Source: Roseimaritima multifibrata
GTDB lineage: Bacteria; Planctomycetota; Planctomycetia; Pirellulales; Pirellulaceae
Reading direction: 5' to 3'
DNA length: 64,000 nucleotides
Assembly: GCF_007741495.1 (NCBI RefSeq)
Contig: NZ_CP036262.1
Span: forward strand, 2,480,001-2,544,000
Part shown: in pieces, positions 51,559 through 60,647 of the stretch
Layout of the letters: each line of letters starts with the position of its first letter
How positions within the stretch are numbered: the first letter of the stretch is position 1
Program-made: the position numbers and the translations under genes
Notes under the pieces: generated by a model
Database searches by the model: none
What the model was told of the DNA's origin: nothing
Seen by the model: only the letters and a program-made list of their open reading frames with translations

Positions 51559-54531
51559 GTGACGCTAGGTCAACGATTTCACTCGACGTCCGACTTGAAT
51601 TGGCTTGATTGGCTGCGGCCCAAGCCAACTGGGGTGGCGCTGTGCATTGAGAAAAGTGTCGGAGTATCGCGGATACGGGAGTTTTCGCTGACTTTGACGA
51701 CACTTTGGAATCTGCTTCGAAAGTCCCCCGCCAGGCGATGTTTGCTGCTGTTGATCGCCCTCGTTGCAGGGCAGAATCAAGTATTTGCTCAGGTCACCGA
51801 CAAACTAGACAGTCTGCCGCTCCAGTGGCAATTGGCCGAAAATGATTGTCGGGCTCGCGTTATCAAGCACCAAATCGATCCAACGGGTGGTAACGATCAC
51901 CGCCCATGCGAAGCGATCACGTTGTCTGCAGGGCATGGGACACGTTTATTGCTGGAATACCGTATCACTCCGGCTCGCGTTATCGACGAATTGAATGCGA
52001 AGCTGTGGGTCCGCAGCGCCCAGGCTGGCGTGAGGATTGGAATGCGGATCCGATACCCCTACGTTCACGATCCCGAATCGGGACGTACCGAAACGATGAT
52101 CCTGTTTGGTCAGGCGCATCGCCGCCCGGGCAAATGGGATCGCTTGGCAATCGGAGGGCTGCGAGGCCCGATGCGAGAACGGGAAGCGGCACTCCGCGTA
52201 AAATATGGACATCAGGTTGACCTCCGAGATCCATTTGTCGATTCGATTGTCGTCGACGTCTACAACCGACCTGGAATGATGACGATTCGGCTGGACGATT
52301 TGACGGTCGAGCAAATGGTCCCGGTTGGAAGCGTGAGTGTATCGGGACAGCAGAGTTTCAAGCGGCAATCCGACGCTCCACTGGCAGCCGACCAACTGCG
52401 GCACGAGACACCGATGCGATCGTTGTTCCCGACCGATCAAACGACTCGCATTATCGAATACAACCAGGAACCGCTTACCTATTTACGCTCGATTGGATTT
52501 GATGCGGTGCTGCTTGCAGAACCGCCGACCGATGCCATTTTGCGCGAGGCGAATCGGGCCAAAATGATGGTCTATGCCCCTCCACCGATCGCGCCGAATC
52601 CCGACTGGGAACCGTTGTTAGACAATGTTGCGGGCTGGTATTTAGGGACGTCGAAATCGCTTGCCGATCAACCCGACGTCCGTGCGGAAGTCCAACGATT
52701 GCAAAATTTCCCGCGGCTTTGGCAGCGTCCATCGTTTGTCGCTCCTGCGGAAGCATGGGGCGGATATGCGGGGATCGTGCCTGCCTTACTCTACGACATG
52801 CCACCGACGACCTTGGGAATGGTGCCAGCCGAAGAGGCGGATTATCTGCGGGATATCCGCGAACGAACCAATCGGTCGATTCCCTTTGCGATCGGAATCC
52901 AAACTTCGCCAGCGGCCTCTTTGGTGCGTCAGGTCAATGCGTTGGCCGATCAGATCGGAGCGGAAAAAGTCGCCGATTATGGTTGGCATCCAATGTGGTT
53001 GCAGACGATGCGGGCGCTGCAGGCTTGCCCTCGAGCCATCCTGTTTCGTTCTTCGACTTCGCTGGCCAGCGGATCCCAGATCGATCAACAGCGGGCATTG
53101 GCGGCAGGATTTGTCAATCGCTGTGTGGAGGCGGTCGGGCCGCTTGTTGCTCGAGCTCAGTCGGCCGGTGCGATGCGATGCACCGGAGCTAACTATAGTG
53201 CTCATCGATTGAATCTTGGCCCTACGGATGTCGTTATCGCCACCTCCAATTCCGCCGGTCCGATCAGTGTTCTGGCTGGCGATGGGGATGTGCTGGAGGT
53301 TCACGTTCCCGCGACGATGGCTCATCGCTACGCGTGGCGGTTGACCGGAATGACAGCGGAGCGGATCGACATCGAATCGACTCCGACAGGTCCTAGTTTG
53401 CAGGTCATTTCACCCGATGTCGCCGAACTGCTTCTGTTGTCCGATGATCCGGCGCTGGGGCATCGTATTAGTACGCATCTGGCAGATTTGGCGATGCCCG
53501 CGGCGCTTGATCGCTGGCAATTGACCAGCGAATCGGTCTTTCAAACTCGACTGGACTGGGAATCGGTTGTTTCGACGCGATTGGCTCCGTCGAGTGCCAT
53601 TCCCAGCGGATTGCTTGCCGGAGCGGCGAACACGCTGGTCGAAGGGGAACCGTTGTACCGAGCCGGCGAAGGGGCTGCGACATTGCGATTGGCACGTCGA
53701 GCCGACGCGTGGATGTTGCGAGCCAAGAATCATTTGTTGGCAAACGTGTTGCCTGATCGGCAGACTCGCTACAGTTTCCCCGCGCTGTTTGCTCCCGGAG
53801 GGATGCAACTGCAGGTCGCGTTGACGCCTCGTTTGCGTTCGGGCAGTTGGTCCCGCAATCTGCTCCCCTTGGATCCGCTGGAATCGCCGCAAAAGTTTGC
53901 CGAATCGGGCTGGTCCTATGATCGACGGTTGGAATCCGTCTGTCGGTCGAATTTTGATGTGATTCCCATTGAACGGATGCCCTCGGCACAGTCGCCGTTT
54001 TCCTCGAATGAGAAAACGACAGAATTTTTGGCCGGGATCGATTCCGCCCAGGTTGAACAAGCCAGCTTCTTGCAGGCCCCGAATCAAAGTGAATCGGTGC
54101 GGGCCATGCGAGTGGAAGTGGTCGCGATCCGAGACACCGTTTTACCTGGTGGGTATGCGGGAACGGCCGCGCGGGTTCAAAGTCCGTCGGTCGACTGTCC
54201 TCCCAATAGTCTGATCCGCGTGAACGCTCGGATGCGGACCATCGGTTTCGGAGGCCCGTTTCAGGGCGTCTTGGTCTATGATTCGTTGGGTGGTCCCGAG
54301 TTGGGAGTCCTGGTCCGCAGCCCCGACGAGTGGCAGCAGATCGAAATCTACCGGCAAACGACCTCTGCCGCATCGTTGAAGGTTATGTTTGAAGTGATTG
54401 GTGCGGGGGAAGTTTTGATCGATGACGTTCAGGTCCGGACATGGGATGCTCAGGCTGTCGACCAAAGGCAACTGCGACCGATTTCGCCGGACCTTCGTGT
54501 CGAGCAAGCTTCCCGCGGTTCCGGCCGGTAA
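51559..54531 (+). CDS. Large exported protein of unknown function
   Basis: 990 residues from a GTG start; a signal-like segment (CLLLLIALVAGQNQVFAQ) lies at about 62-80, so translation may begin later. Residues 100-240 look like a beta-sandwich, 300-540 have a TIM-barrel-like rhythm (YLRSIGFDAVLLAEPP, AKMMVYAPPPIAPNPDW, GWYLGTSKSLADQP), and the C-terminal part again reads as beta-rich (ending VLIDDVQVRTWD, a CBM-like finish). No catalytic pair could be assigned. The next gene, glycerate kinase, follows at 37 bp on the same strand. Confidence 0.65.
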   Translation: MTLGQRFHSTSDLNWLDWLRPKPTGVALCIEKSVGVSRIREFSLTLTTLWNLLRKSPARRCLLLLIALVAGQNQVFAQVTDKLDSLPLQWQLAENDCRARVIKHQIDPTGGNDHRPCEAITLSAGHGTRLLLEYRITPARVIDELNAKLWVRSAQAGVRIGMRIRYPYVHDPESGRTETMILFGQAHRRPGKWDRLAIGGLRGPMREREAALRVKYGHQVDLRDPFVDSIVVDVYNRPGMMTIRLDDLTVEQMVPVGSVSVSGQQSFKRQSDAPLAADQLRHETPMRSLFPTDQTTRIIEYNQEPLTYLRSIGFDAVLLAEPPTDAILREANRAKMMVYAPPPIAPNPDWEPLLDNVAGWYLGTSKSLADQPDVRAEVQRLQNFPRLWQRPSFVAPAEAWGGYAGIVPALLYDMPPTTLGMVPAEEADYLRDIRERTNRSIPFAIGIQTSPAASLVRQVNALADQIGAEKVADYGWHPMWLQTMRALQACPRAILFRSSTSLASGSQIDQQRALAAGFVNRCVEAVGPLVARAQSAGAMRCTGANYSAHRLNLGPTDVVIATSNSAGPISVLAGDGDVLEVHVPATMAHRYAWRLTGMTAERIDIESTPTGPSLQVISPDVAELLLLSDDPALGHRISTHLADLAMPAALDRWQLTSESVFQTRLDWESVVSTRLAPSSAIPSGLLAGAANTLVEGEPLYRAGEGAATLRLARRADAWMLRAKNHLLANVLPDRQTRYSFPALFAPGGMQLQVALTPRLRSGSWSRNLLPLDPLESPQKFAESGWSYDRRLESVCRSNFDVIPIERMPSAQSPFSSNEKTTEFLAGIDSAQVEQASFLQAPNQSESVRAMRVEVVAIRDTVLPGGYAGTAARVQSPSVDCPPNSLIRVNARMRTIGFGGPFQGVLVYDSLGGPELGVLVRSPDEWQQIEIYRQTTSAASLKVMFEVIGAGEVLIDDVQVRTWDAQAVDQRQLRPISPDLRVEQASRGSGR

Positions 54532-54567
54532 AGCCGGTCCGGTCGACAATAGGTAATAAACGGAAAC

Positions 54568-55938
54568 ATGCAATCGAACCCACGTGCTCTTGCGGAACAG
54601 ATTTGGTTGGCTGGCGTCGATGCGGTCCGAGCGGAACCTTTGCTGCGCAGTCAGGTCCGTTTCATCGATCAGCAGATCGGTTGCCCTGAATTCGATTTGG
54701 ACGTCCCACAGGGTGGTCGTTTGGAAGTCGTCGGAGCGGGGAAAGCTGCCGCGGCGATGGCCGCAGGCTTGGTCGCCAGTTTCGGCGAACGTCAGCGATT
54801 TAAAGCCGAACTGACCGGCTGGGTGAACATTCCTGCAGGAACCGAACGGGACGCGGGCCCAATCCACCTGCATGTGGGGCGACCGGCCGGAGTGAACGAA
54901 CCGACGGAAGCCGCGATGGAAGGGACGCGTCGTCTGTTGAACCGAGTTGAACAGTTGGGATCCGACGATGTTTGCGTCGTGTTGATTTCAGGTGGCGGAT
55001 CGGCCCTGTTGGCCGCTCCGCTGGACGGGATCACGCTGGCAGACAAATTGGACACGATTCGCTGCTTGAGTGCTGGCGGCGCCAATATCGAAGAACTGAA
55101 TACCGTTCGCAAACATTTGAGCGCTGTGAAGGGGGGCGGATTGGCCAGAGCCTGCAACGCCGGCCGGTTGCTGACGATTGTGATTTCGGATGTCCTGGGG
55201 GACCCCCTCGATTTGATCGCTTCGGGACCGACCATTCCCGATCCTTCAAGCCGACAAGACGCGCTCCAGGTGCTTGCTCGATTTGATCCTCAGCGGCGGT
55301 TGCCCGAATCGATCTATCGCCTGCTTGAAAAAGAGGAGGGTGCGACGGGGGACGGGAACGCCGGCTTTCCGCCGATCTGTGAAACGATCATCTTGGCGAA
55401 CAACGCGATGGCGGTCGATGAAGCGGGGATCGTTGCCGAGCAACTAGGATTTCAGCACGCCATGCATGCCGCCGGGAAGAGCGAAGGGAATGCCGAGGCC
55501 GTCGGAAAGCATCTGGCAGAAATGGCGCTGGCCATGCTTCGTGAAGAGGGGCCGAATTGTTTGATTACCGGCGGAGAGCCAACCGTCGCGTTGGTCGATT
55601 CCGAGATTCGTGGCAAAGGAGGACGCAATCAACAATTGGTCTTGGCAGCCATGCAGCGATTGTCGGCGGAGGACGTCAGCGATTCAGAGCGTCAGCGAAT
55701 TGCCATCCTGTCGGGAGGGACCGACGGCGAGGATGGGCCGACCGATGCCGCTGGAGCCGTGTTGGACGCCGGCGTTTGGGAGCGCTTGGCGCTCCCGGAA
55801 AGCCGCGATTTAGTGATCGGCGATTACCTGCATCGCAACGATGCGTATTCTTTTTTTACGCGACTGAACGGGCTGATTAAGACGGGGCCGACTCACACGA
55901 ATGTTTGCGATTTGCGAGTCGTTGTCGTGGATCGATAA
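54568..55938 (+). CDS. Glycerate 2-kinase (DUF4147/MOFRL type)
   Basis: 456 residues. The DUF4147 part includes LISGGGSALLAAPLDGITLADK, NTVRKHLSAVKGGGLA and SDVLGDPLDLIASGPT; the MOFRL part shows LSGGTDGEDGPTDAAGAVLD. It phosphorylates D-glycerate to 2-phosphoglycerate, feeding glycolysis. The 3' end overlaps the convergent flippase gene by 62 bp. It could be transcribed with the large exported protein upstream. Confidence 0.87.
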   Translation: MQSNPRALAEQIWLAGVDAVRAEPLLRSQVRFIDQQIGCPEFDLDVPQGGRLEVVGAGKAAAAMAAGLVASFGERQRFKAELTGWVNIPAGTERDAGPIHLHVGRPAGVNEPTEAAMEGTRRLLNRVEQLGSDDVCVVLISGGGSALLAAPLDGITLADKLDTIRCLSAGGANIEELNTVRKHLSAVKGGGLARACNAGRLLTIVISDVLGDPLDLIASGPTIPDPSSRQDALQVLARFDPQRRLPESIYRLLEKEEGATGDGNAGFPPICETIILANNAMAVDEAGIVAEQLGFQHAMHAAGKSEGNAEAVGKHLAEMALAMLREEGPNCLITGGEPTVALVDSEIRGKGGRNQQLVLAAMQRLSAEDVSDSERQRIAILSGGTDGEDGPTDAAGAVLDAGVWERLALPESRDLVIGDYLHRNDAYSFFTRLNGLIKTGPTHTNVCDLRVVVVDR

Positions 55939-57415
55939 TCTGCAACCCTTCCACGATCCAGCCACGCGTCTGTTCGCTCAGGATCGCCACCGCGGCGACG
56001 CAGAGGATCGAAGCCAGCGGATGGTACAGCAAAGTCGCGGGCAAGAGTGTGGTCCAGATAAGGCTGCTATCCCAGCGGAAACCGGTGCCACGCATCGCGA
56101 CCCAGATCCCGACCAAAACAATCAGGTTGGAGACCATCGTCGCGATCACGGCCCCTTTTAATCCCAGAATCGGCAGCAGCAGATGGTTGAGCAACAGGTT
56201 GGCCACCAAGCCGATCCCAAGCGCCCAGCCGACGTATTTGCCTTTCTCGGCAACCCACAAATAGTTTTGCGCGATCGCCGCAATGGCTCCCCAAATACTG
56301 AACGTAAATGCCATCGGCATCACCGCCAGTCCGCCTGGGTAACGCCCCGCAAGTAGGGTGTCAAACATCCATGGCGAAATCCAGAGGGCGACGGCTCCTC
56401 CTGCGGTGAAGAGGCAGGCGACGGCCAGTAAAATCTTGCGAAGGCGGTCGCGAACGGCTTGGTGACGCCCCGCTTCCCAGTCGCTTGTTAGATAGGGAAG
56501 CAAGATTCCGCTGGCCATCGCCGCCAGGGAAAGCAGTAATGCGGGAATCAGGCGGGCGCTGTGGTACTGACCGACAAGGGATTGCCCCAGGTCGGCTGCC
56601 GCACTGAAATGCAGAATCATATAGCGGTCCGATAGTTCGAACGCATTGGCCAGCAGGTTCATGACCCAAAGAGCCGCTGCGTACGGGAGGACCCGTTTCC
56701 ACATCGACGGTGCATGCAAAGGGTCGGTGTTATGAGGGATCGCGTGCCAGTAATGGGCCAGGACCCACCATGCTGGGAGCGTCCCGATTAAACACGAAGC
56801 GGCGAAACTATAGATCAACCCCAGCAGGCTGCCATCGAAGTAAAGCCAAGCGATAGCGATGACCGTGAAACTAACACTGTTGATGAACTGCATGATCGAA
56901 ACGACGCGAACCTGTCGCAGCGAGGCGATCAATTCGTTCATGCTGTTGAAAATGGTGATGGAAACCACCGTCAACGCGACGGCGACCACAAGGTTCACGC
57001 TGGTTGGTTCGCGGAAAATCAGCCATCCAAAGATCTCCGGTAACAGCAGCATCGCCGCAAAACCGGCACAACTGAGGACGCCGGTAAGCCACAGGATTCG
57101 TCTGAGGAAGGCTTTTAGGTGCCCTTGGTTTAGGTAGGCCGCCACGTAACGCGGCAATGATCCCGGCAGGCCCAGCAGCAGCATCGGGGTAACCATGGTG
57201 ATGAATCCCAGAGCCATCGCCCATTGCCCCAGGACGTCATCCTCCAACATTCGGCACATCCAAATGCTGCGGAAGAATCCGATCCCGCGTTGCACGATGG
57301 TCATCGCCAGCATCACCGACATCCCTATCGCCAGCGAATCTGCCGGGAACGCCGCGGCAGGTTCTGCGGCCGTCGGTTCGGCGGCTGCCGGAGGATCGGA
57401 AGGGCTGGGTATCAT
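55877..57415 (-). CDS. Polysaccharide flippase (MATE/Wzx-like)
   Basis: About 512 residues and 12-14 hydrophobic helices after a Pro/Ala-rich cytoplasmic N-terminus (SDPPAAAEPTAAEPAAAF). Pattern of the MOP superfamily: AMTIVQRGIGFFRSIWMCRML, then GSLPRYVAAYLNQGH. It should flip lipid-linked oligosaccharides. Start at the ATG at 57415 (MIPSPSDPP); an in-frame codon 25 residues upstream exists. Convergent overlap with the glycerate kinase gene. Confidence 0.85.
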   Translation of the reverse strand: MIPSPSDPPAAAEPTAAEPAAAFPADSLAIGMSVMLAMTIVQRGIGFFRSIWMCRMLEDDVLGQWAMALGFITMVTPMLLLGLPGSLPRYVAAYLNQGHLKAFLRRILWLTGVLSCAGFAAMLLLPEIFGWLIFREPTSVNLVVAVALTVVSITIFNSMNELIASLRQVRVVSIMQFINSVSFTVIAIAWLYFDGSLLGLIYSFAASCLIGTLPAWWVLAHYWHAIPHNTDPLHAPSMWKRVLPYAAALWVMNLLANAFELSDRYMILHFSAAADLGQSLVGQYHSARLIPALLLSLAAMASGILLPYLTSDWEAGRHQAVRDRLRKILLAVACLFTAGGAVALWISPWMFDTLLAGRYPGGLAVMPMAFTFSIWGAIAAIAQNYLWVAEKGKYVGWALGIGLVANLLLNHLLLPILGLKGAVIATMVSNLIVLVGIWVAMRGTGFRWDSSLIWTTLLPATLLYHPLASILCVAAVAILSEQTRGWIVEGLQIIDPRQRLANRKHSCESAPS

Positions 57416-57617
57416 GCGGGTCGGAGGTCGCGTGCAAGTCGGAAGCGTTTCGGGTACGGAACTGCAACACCGAAATCGTAAATCAGCCACGCCCGCAAAA
57501 GGAAGCTGGGCCGGTACCGATCAACTCTTCCACGCAAGCCACCGGAATGCGGATAGCCTCCTGGCCGGTTTTTGCAGATTTACCGAACCAGACGACAAGG
57601 ATTCCGGTTGTAGCAAT

Positions 57618-57729
57618 CAAACGACGATATGGACAAACGACGATGTGGGCAAACGACGATGTGGGCAAACGACGATGTGGGCAAACGACGAAGCGGACAA
57701 ACGCCGTAGCGATCAAACTACGACGTGGG
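57618..57729. repeat. 16-bp tandem repeat, seven copies
   Basis: Seven consecutive 16-bp units of CAAACGACGATGTGGG type with increasing divergence toward the right, starting at 57618. The last unit includes the rpiB stop codon. No coding role. Confidence 0.88.
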
Positions 57730-58215
57730 CAAACCTTCGCGTTCAAGTTTGAGAACCGCTTCCAGCCGCCGCGCATGGCGTTCTTTTGGGGTGTACTCCG
57801 CCTTTAAGAAGGCCTTGATCACCTCTTTTGCTAGCTCGGGACCGATGACGCGACCGCCGACGCACAGGACGTTCATGTCGTCATGTTCGACGCCTTGGTG
57901 GGCGGTGTAGGAATCATGACAGACGGCGGCTCGGATGCCGGCAACTTTATTGGCCGCGACGCTGACGCCGACACCACTTCCGCATACCAAGATCCCTTTG
58001 TCCGCTCGACCGGCCACGATTTCGGCCGCAACGGCGATCGCAAAAGTCGGATAATCGCTCGGCGTTTCGTCGTAAGCACCACAGTCCTTAAGAGTTAATT
58101 CGACGGGTCGGTCGGAAGAACCTTCGGATAACCACTCGGCAATAAACGATTTCAGTGGAAAACCAGCGTGATCGCCAGCCAAGACGACACGAAGGGGCGT
58201 TTTCGAAGTGGGCAT
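57718..58215 (-). CDS. rpiB: Ribose-5-phosphate isomerase B (RpiB/LacAB family)
   Basis: 165 residues. VVLAGDHAGFPLK, the CGSGVGVSVAANKVAGIRA loop with catalytic Cys78, HDSYTAHQGVEHDDMNVLCVGGRVIG and the C-terminal Arg-rich helix are RpiB hallmarks. It interconverts ribose 5-phosphate and ribulose 5-phosphate. The ATG at 58215 gives a normal-length protein; an open frame upstream is not needed. The last codons run into the 16-bp repeat. Confidence 0.92.
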   Translation of the reverse strand: MPTSKTPLRVVLAGDHAGFPLKSFIAEWLSEGSSDRPVELTLKDCGAYDETPSDYPTFAIAVAAEIVAGRADKGILVCGSGVGVSVAANKVAGIRAAVCHDSYTAHQGVEHDDMNVLCVGGRVIGPELAKEVIKAFLKAEYTPKERHARRLEAVLKLEREGLPTS

Positions 58216-58492
58216 TTTTAGGACTGCGAAAAAAGAGTCGAAATAAAAGGGAAGGGAATTGTGGGAAAAAAGAGCGGGATTCCGCAACGGCCGTTGTCTC
58301 TTTTCCACGGCTTTGATAGTGTTTGCGGATTGTGCCACTGTTCATTTTGTGAACGGAAGGTTTTTTCACGTCCATTCCTCTAACCCCCCGAGCGTGCGAA
58401 CGGCTCTCATCTTGTAATCGCTTGGCTGGTTCGCGTAAACGTCCAGCGGCTCAAGATGCATCCCTTTGCGGCTCAATGAGACTGAGTTCCAC

Positions 58493-60403
58493 ATGGTAAA
58501 TCGTAATCTGATCCGAGCCCTTGAAGACGATGATTTGGCAGAAGAGTTGGCATTGCTGGCTCCTGCGGAAGATACTGAAGATGAACTGTTCAAGGCCTTA
58601 GAGCAGGAACAGCAGGACTACATCCAAGGTAAGATTGTTGACGGCCGCATTGTCGAATTGAACGACGAATGGGCATTGGTTGACGTCGGTTTCAAGAGTG
58701 AAGGAACCATCGGTCTTGATGAATGGGGGCCTGAAGAGGCTCAGCCGAAGGTCGGGGATACCGTCAAGGTCCTGATCGAGGAAATGGAAGACGAATTGGG
58801 GGCCGCGGATGACCCCTACGGCATGATCTCGCTGAGCAAGCGAAAAGCCGAAAAGATCATCCAGTGGGAAGAGATGATGGAATCGGTTGCCGAAGGCCAA
58901 GTGGTCACCGGTACCGTTATCCGCAAAATCAAAGGTGGATTGCTGGTCGATATCGGCGTCAACGTCTTCCTGCCAGGCAGCCAAGTCGACATTCGTCGTC
59001 CCGGCGACATCGGCGATTTTATCGGTCGCGTGATTCAGGCCGAAGTCCTGAAAATCGACGATACCCGCCGCAATATCGTCATCAGTCGCCGCTCGTTGAT
59101 CGAAAATCAACGCGAAGAAGATCGTGCGTACCTGATGAAGGAACTGGAAAACGGCCAGATCCGCAAAGGGATTGTCAAAAACATCGCCGACTTCGGTGCC
59201 TTCGTCGACCTGGGCGGCATCGATGGCCTGCTCCATATCACCGATATGGCTTGGGAACGAATTGGACACCCTTCGGAAATGGTCGCTATCGACCAGGAAA
59301 TCGAAGTCAAAGTCCTCAATATCGACCGCGAAAAGCAGAAGATCGCCCTCGGTCTGAAGCAAAAAGATCGCAATCCTTGGGAAAACATCGAAACCAAGTA
59401 CCCTGTCGATACGACCCATCCTGGCGAAGTTGTCAACGTCATGAGCTACGGTGCGTTCGTCAAACTGGAACCAGGCATCGAAGGGCTGGTTCACATCAGC
59501 GAGATGAGCTGGACCAAGCGAGTCAACCATCCAAGCGAATTGGTAAACATCGGCGACAGTATCGAAGTGAAGATTCTGGGTGTCGATCCAGAAGGCCAAC
59601 AGCTTTCGCTTGGTATGAAGCAGACTCAGAAGAATCCTTGGGACGAAGTCCTCGATCGTTATCCAGAAGGTACCGACGTTTCCGGACACGTTCGAAACCT
59701 TACCAATTACGGTGCTTTCATCGAATTGGAAGAAGGAATCGACGGCCTGTTGCATGTCAGTGACATGTCCTGGACCCGTAAGATCAGCCATCCAAGTGAA
59801 TTGCTTGAAAAAGGCCAAGAAGTTCATTGCCGCGTGCTGAGCGTCGATCAAGATCGCCGCCGTATCGCACTCGGACTGAAACAGCTTGATAGCGATCCTT
59901 GGACCACCGATATTCCTGAAAAATATCAACCGGGCCAATTGGTCAACGGTAACGTCACCAAAATCACCAACTTCGGTGTCTTTGTTGGCTTGGAAGACGG
60001 ACTGGAAGGCCTGCTGCATATCTCCGAATTGGCCGACCACAAAGTGGACGACCCGGAAGAAGTTGTCAAAGTTGGCGATCCGATCGAAGTCAAAATCCTT
60101 CGGGTTGATACCGACGAACGTAAAATTGGCTTGTCGCGCAAACGCGTCGATTGGGCTGAAGAGCAAGAAGAAGCCGCCGCTGAAGAAGAACGTCAACGGA
60201 CCGCTGGCAGCGATGAGCTGAAGGGTGGTCTTGGTGGCAGCGACGGATTGTTGATCCCGACTTCGAGCCCTAAGGGTGAAGCAACGGAAGTTGCAGCGGC
60301 CGAAGAAGTCGCCGCCGAAGAAGCTCCAGCCGATGAAGCTGCAGCGGAAGAAGCTCCAGCAGAAGCTTCCTCGGAAGAATCCGACGAAGAACCAAAAAGC
60401 TAG
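58493..60403 (+). CDS. rpsA: 30S ribosomal protein S1
   Basis: 636 residues with six S1 motifs: ALVDVGFKSEGTIGLDEW, LLVDIGVNVFLPGSQVD, FGAFVDLGGIDGLLHITDM, YGAFVKLEPGIEGLVHISEM, YGAFIELEEGIDGLLHVSDM and FGVFVGLEDGLEGLLHISEL. The C-terminal 90 residues are Ala/Glu-rich and disordered. It brings mRNA to the ribosome. ATG at 58493 (MVNRNLIRALEDDD) chosen over an upstream TTG. A hairpin terminator follows. Confidence 0.95.
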   Translation: MVNRNLIRALEDDDLAEELALLAPAEDTEDELFKALEQEQQDYIQGKIVDGRIVELNDEWALVDVGFKSEGTIGLDEWGPEEAQPKVGDTVKVLIEEMEDELGAADDPYGMISLSKRKAEKIIQWEEMMESVAEGQVVTGTVIRKIKGGLLVDIGVNVFLPGSQVDIRRPGDIGDFIGRVIQAEVLKIDDTRRNIVISRRSLIENQREEDRAYLMKELENGQIRKGIVKNIADFGAFVDLGGIDGLLHITDMAWERIGHPSEMVAIDQEIEVKVLNIDREKQKIALGLKQKDRNPWENIETKYPVDTTHPGEVVNVMSYGAFVKLEPGIEGLVHISEMSWTKRVNHPSELVNIGDSIEVKILGVDPEGQQLSLGMKQTQKNPWDEVLDRYPEGTDVSGHVRNLTNYGAFIELEEGIDGLLHVSDMSWTRKISHPSELLEKGQEVHCRVLSVDQDRRRIALGLKQLDSDPWTTDIPEKYQPGQLVNGNVTKITNFGVFVGLEDGLEGLLHISELADHKVDDPEEVVKVGDPIEVKILRVDTDERKIGLSRKRVDWAEEQEEAAAEEERQRTAGSDELKGGLGGSDGLLIPTSSPKGEATEVAAAEEVAAEEAPADEAAAEEAPAEASSEESDEEPKS

Positions 60404-60429
60404 TTTCGACTAAGCAATAACAGAATCGA

Positions 60430-60464
60430 AAAAGCCAGGGCGGCAACGTCCTGGCTTTTTTGTT
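60430..60464 (+). terminator. Terminator of rpsA
   Basis: AAAAGCCAGG (60430-60439) pairs with CCTGGCTTTT (60450-60459), followed by Ts. Confidence 0.9.
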
Positions 60465-60475
60465 GCGCCAGCAGC

Positions 60476-60530
60476 ACCTCCCACCTCCCACCTCCCACCT
60501 CCCAACTCCCACCTCCCACCTCCCACCTCC
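60476..60530 (+). repeat. Heptamer microsatellite upstream of the chemoreceptor
   Basis: About eight copies of ACCTCCC, one reading AACTCCC, in the gap between the rpsA terminator and the chemoreceptor. Relative to the downstream gene it has the same strand orientation as the AACTCCC array before rex. Confidence 0.93.
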
Positions 60531-60647
60531 AGTCGGATCGGAAGCCCAAAAAGCACTAACATGGGGGTTTCCCCGTTTTTCGTTTCCCGGTGGTTGCGAA
60601 AAAGCTATCTTCGTTTCGGACCCTTCCCTGCGACGTGTGCCGAATCC

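Noticed and set aside
57618-57729. CRISPR-like appearance of the 16-bp repeats
   Set aside because: No spacers; simple tandem repeat.
58598-60196. 532-codon frame antisense to rpsA
   Set aside because: Phe/Asp-rich mirror of the S1 repeats and of strong codon bias; the sense gene is certain.
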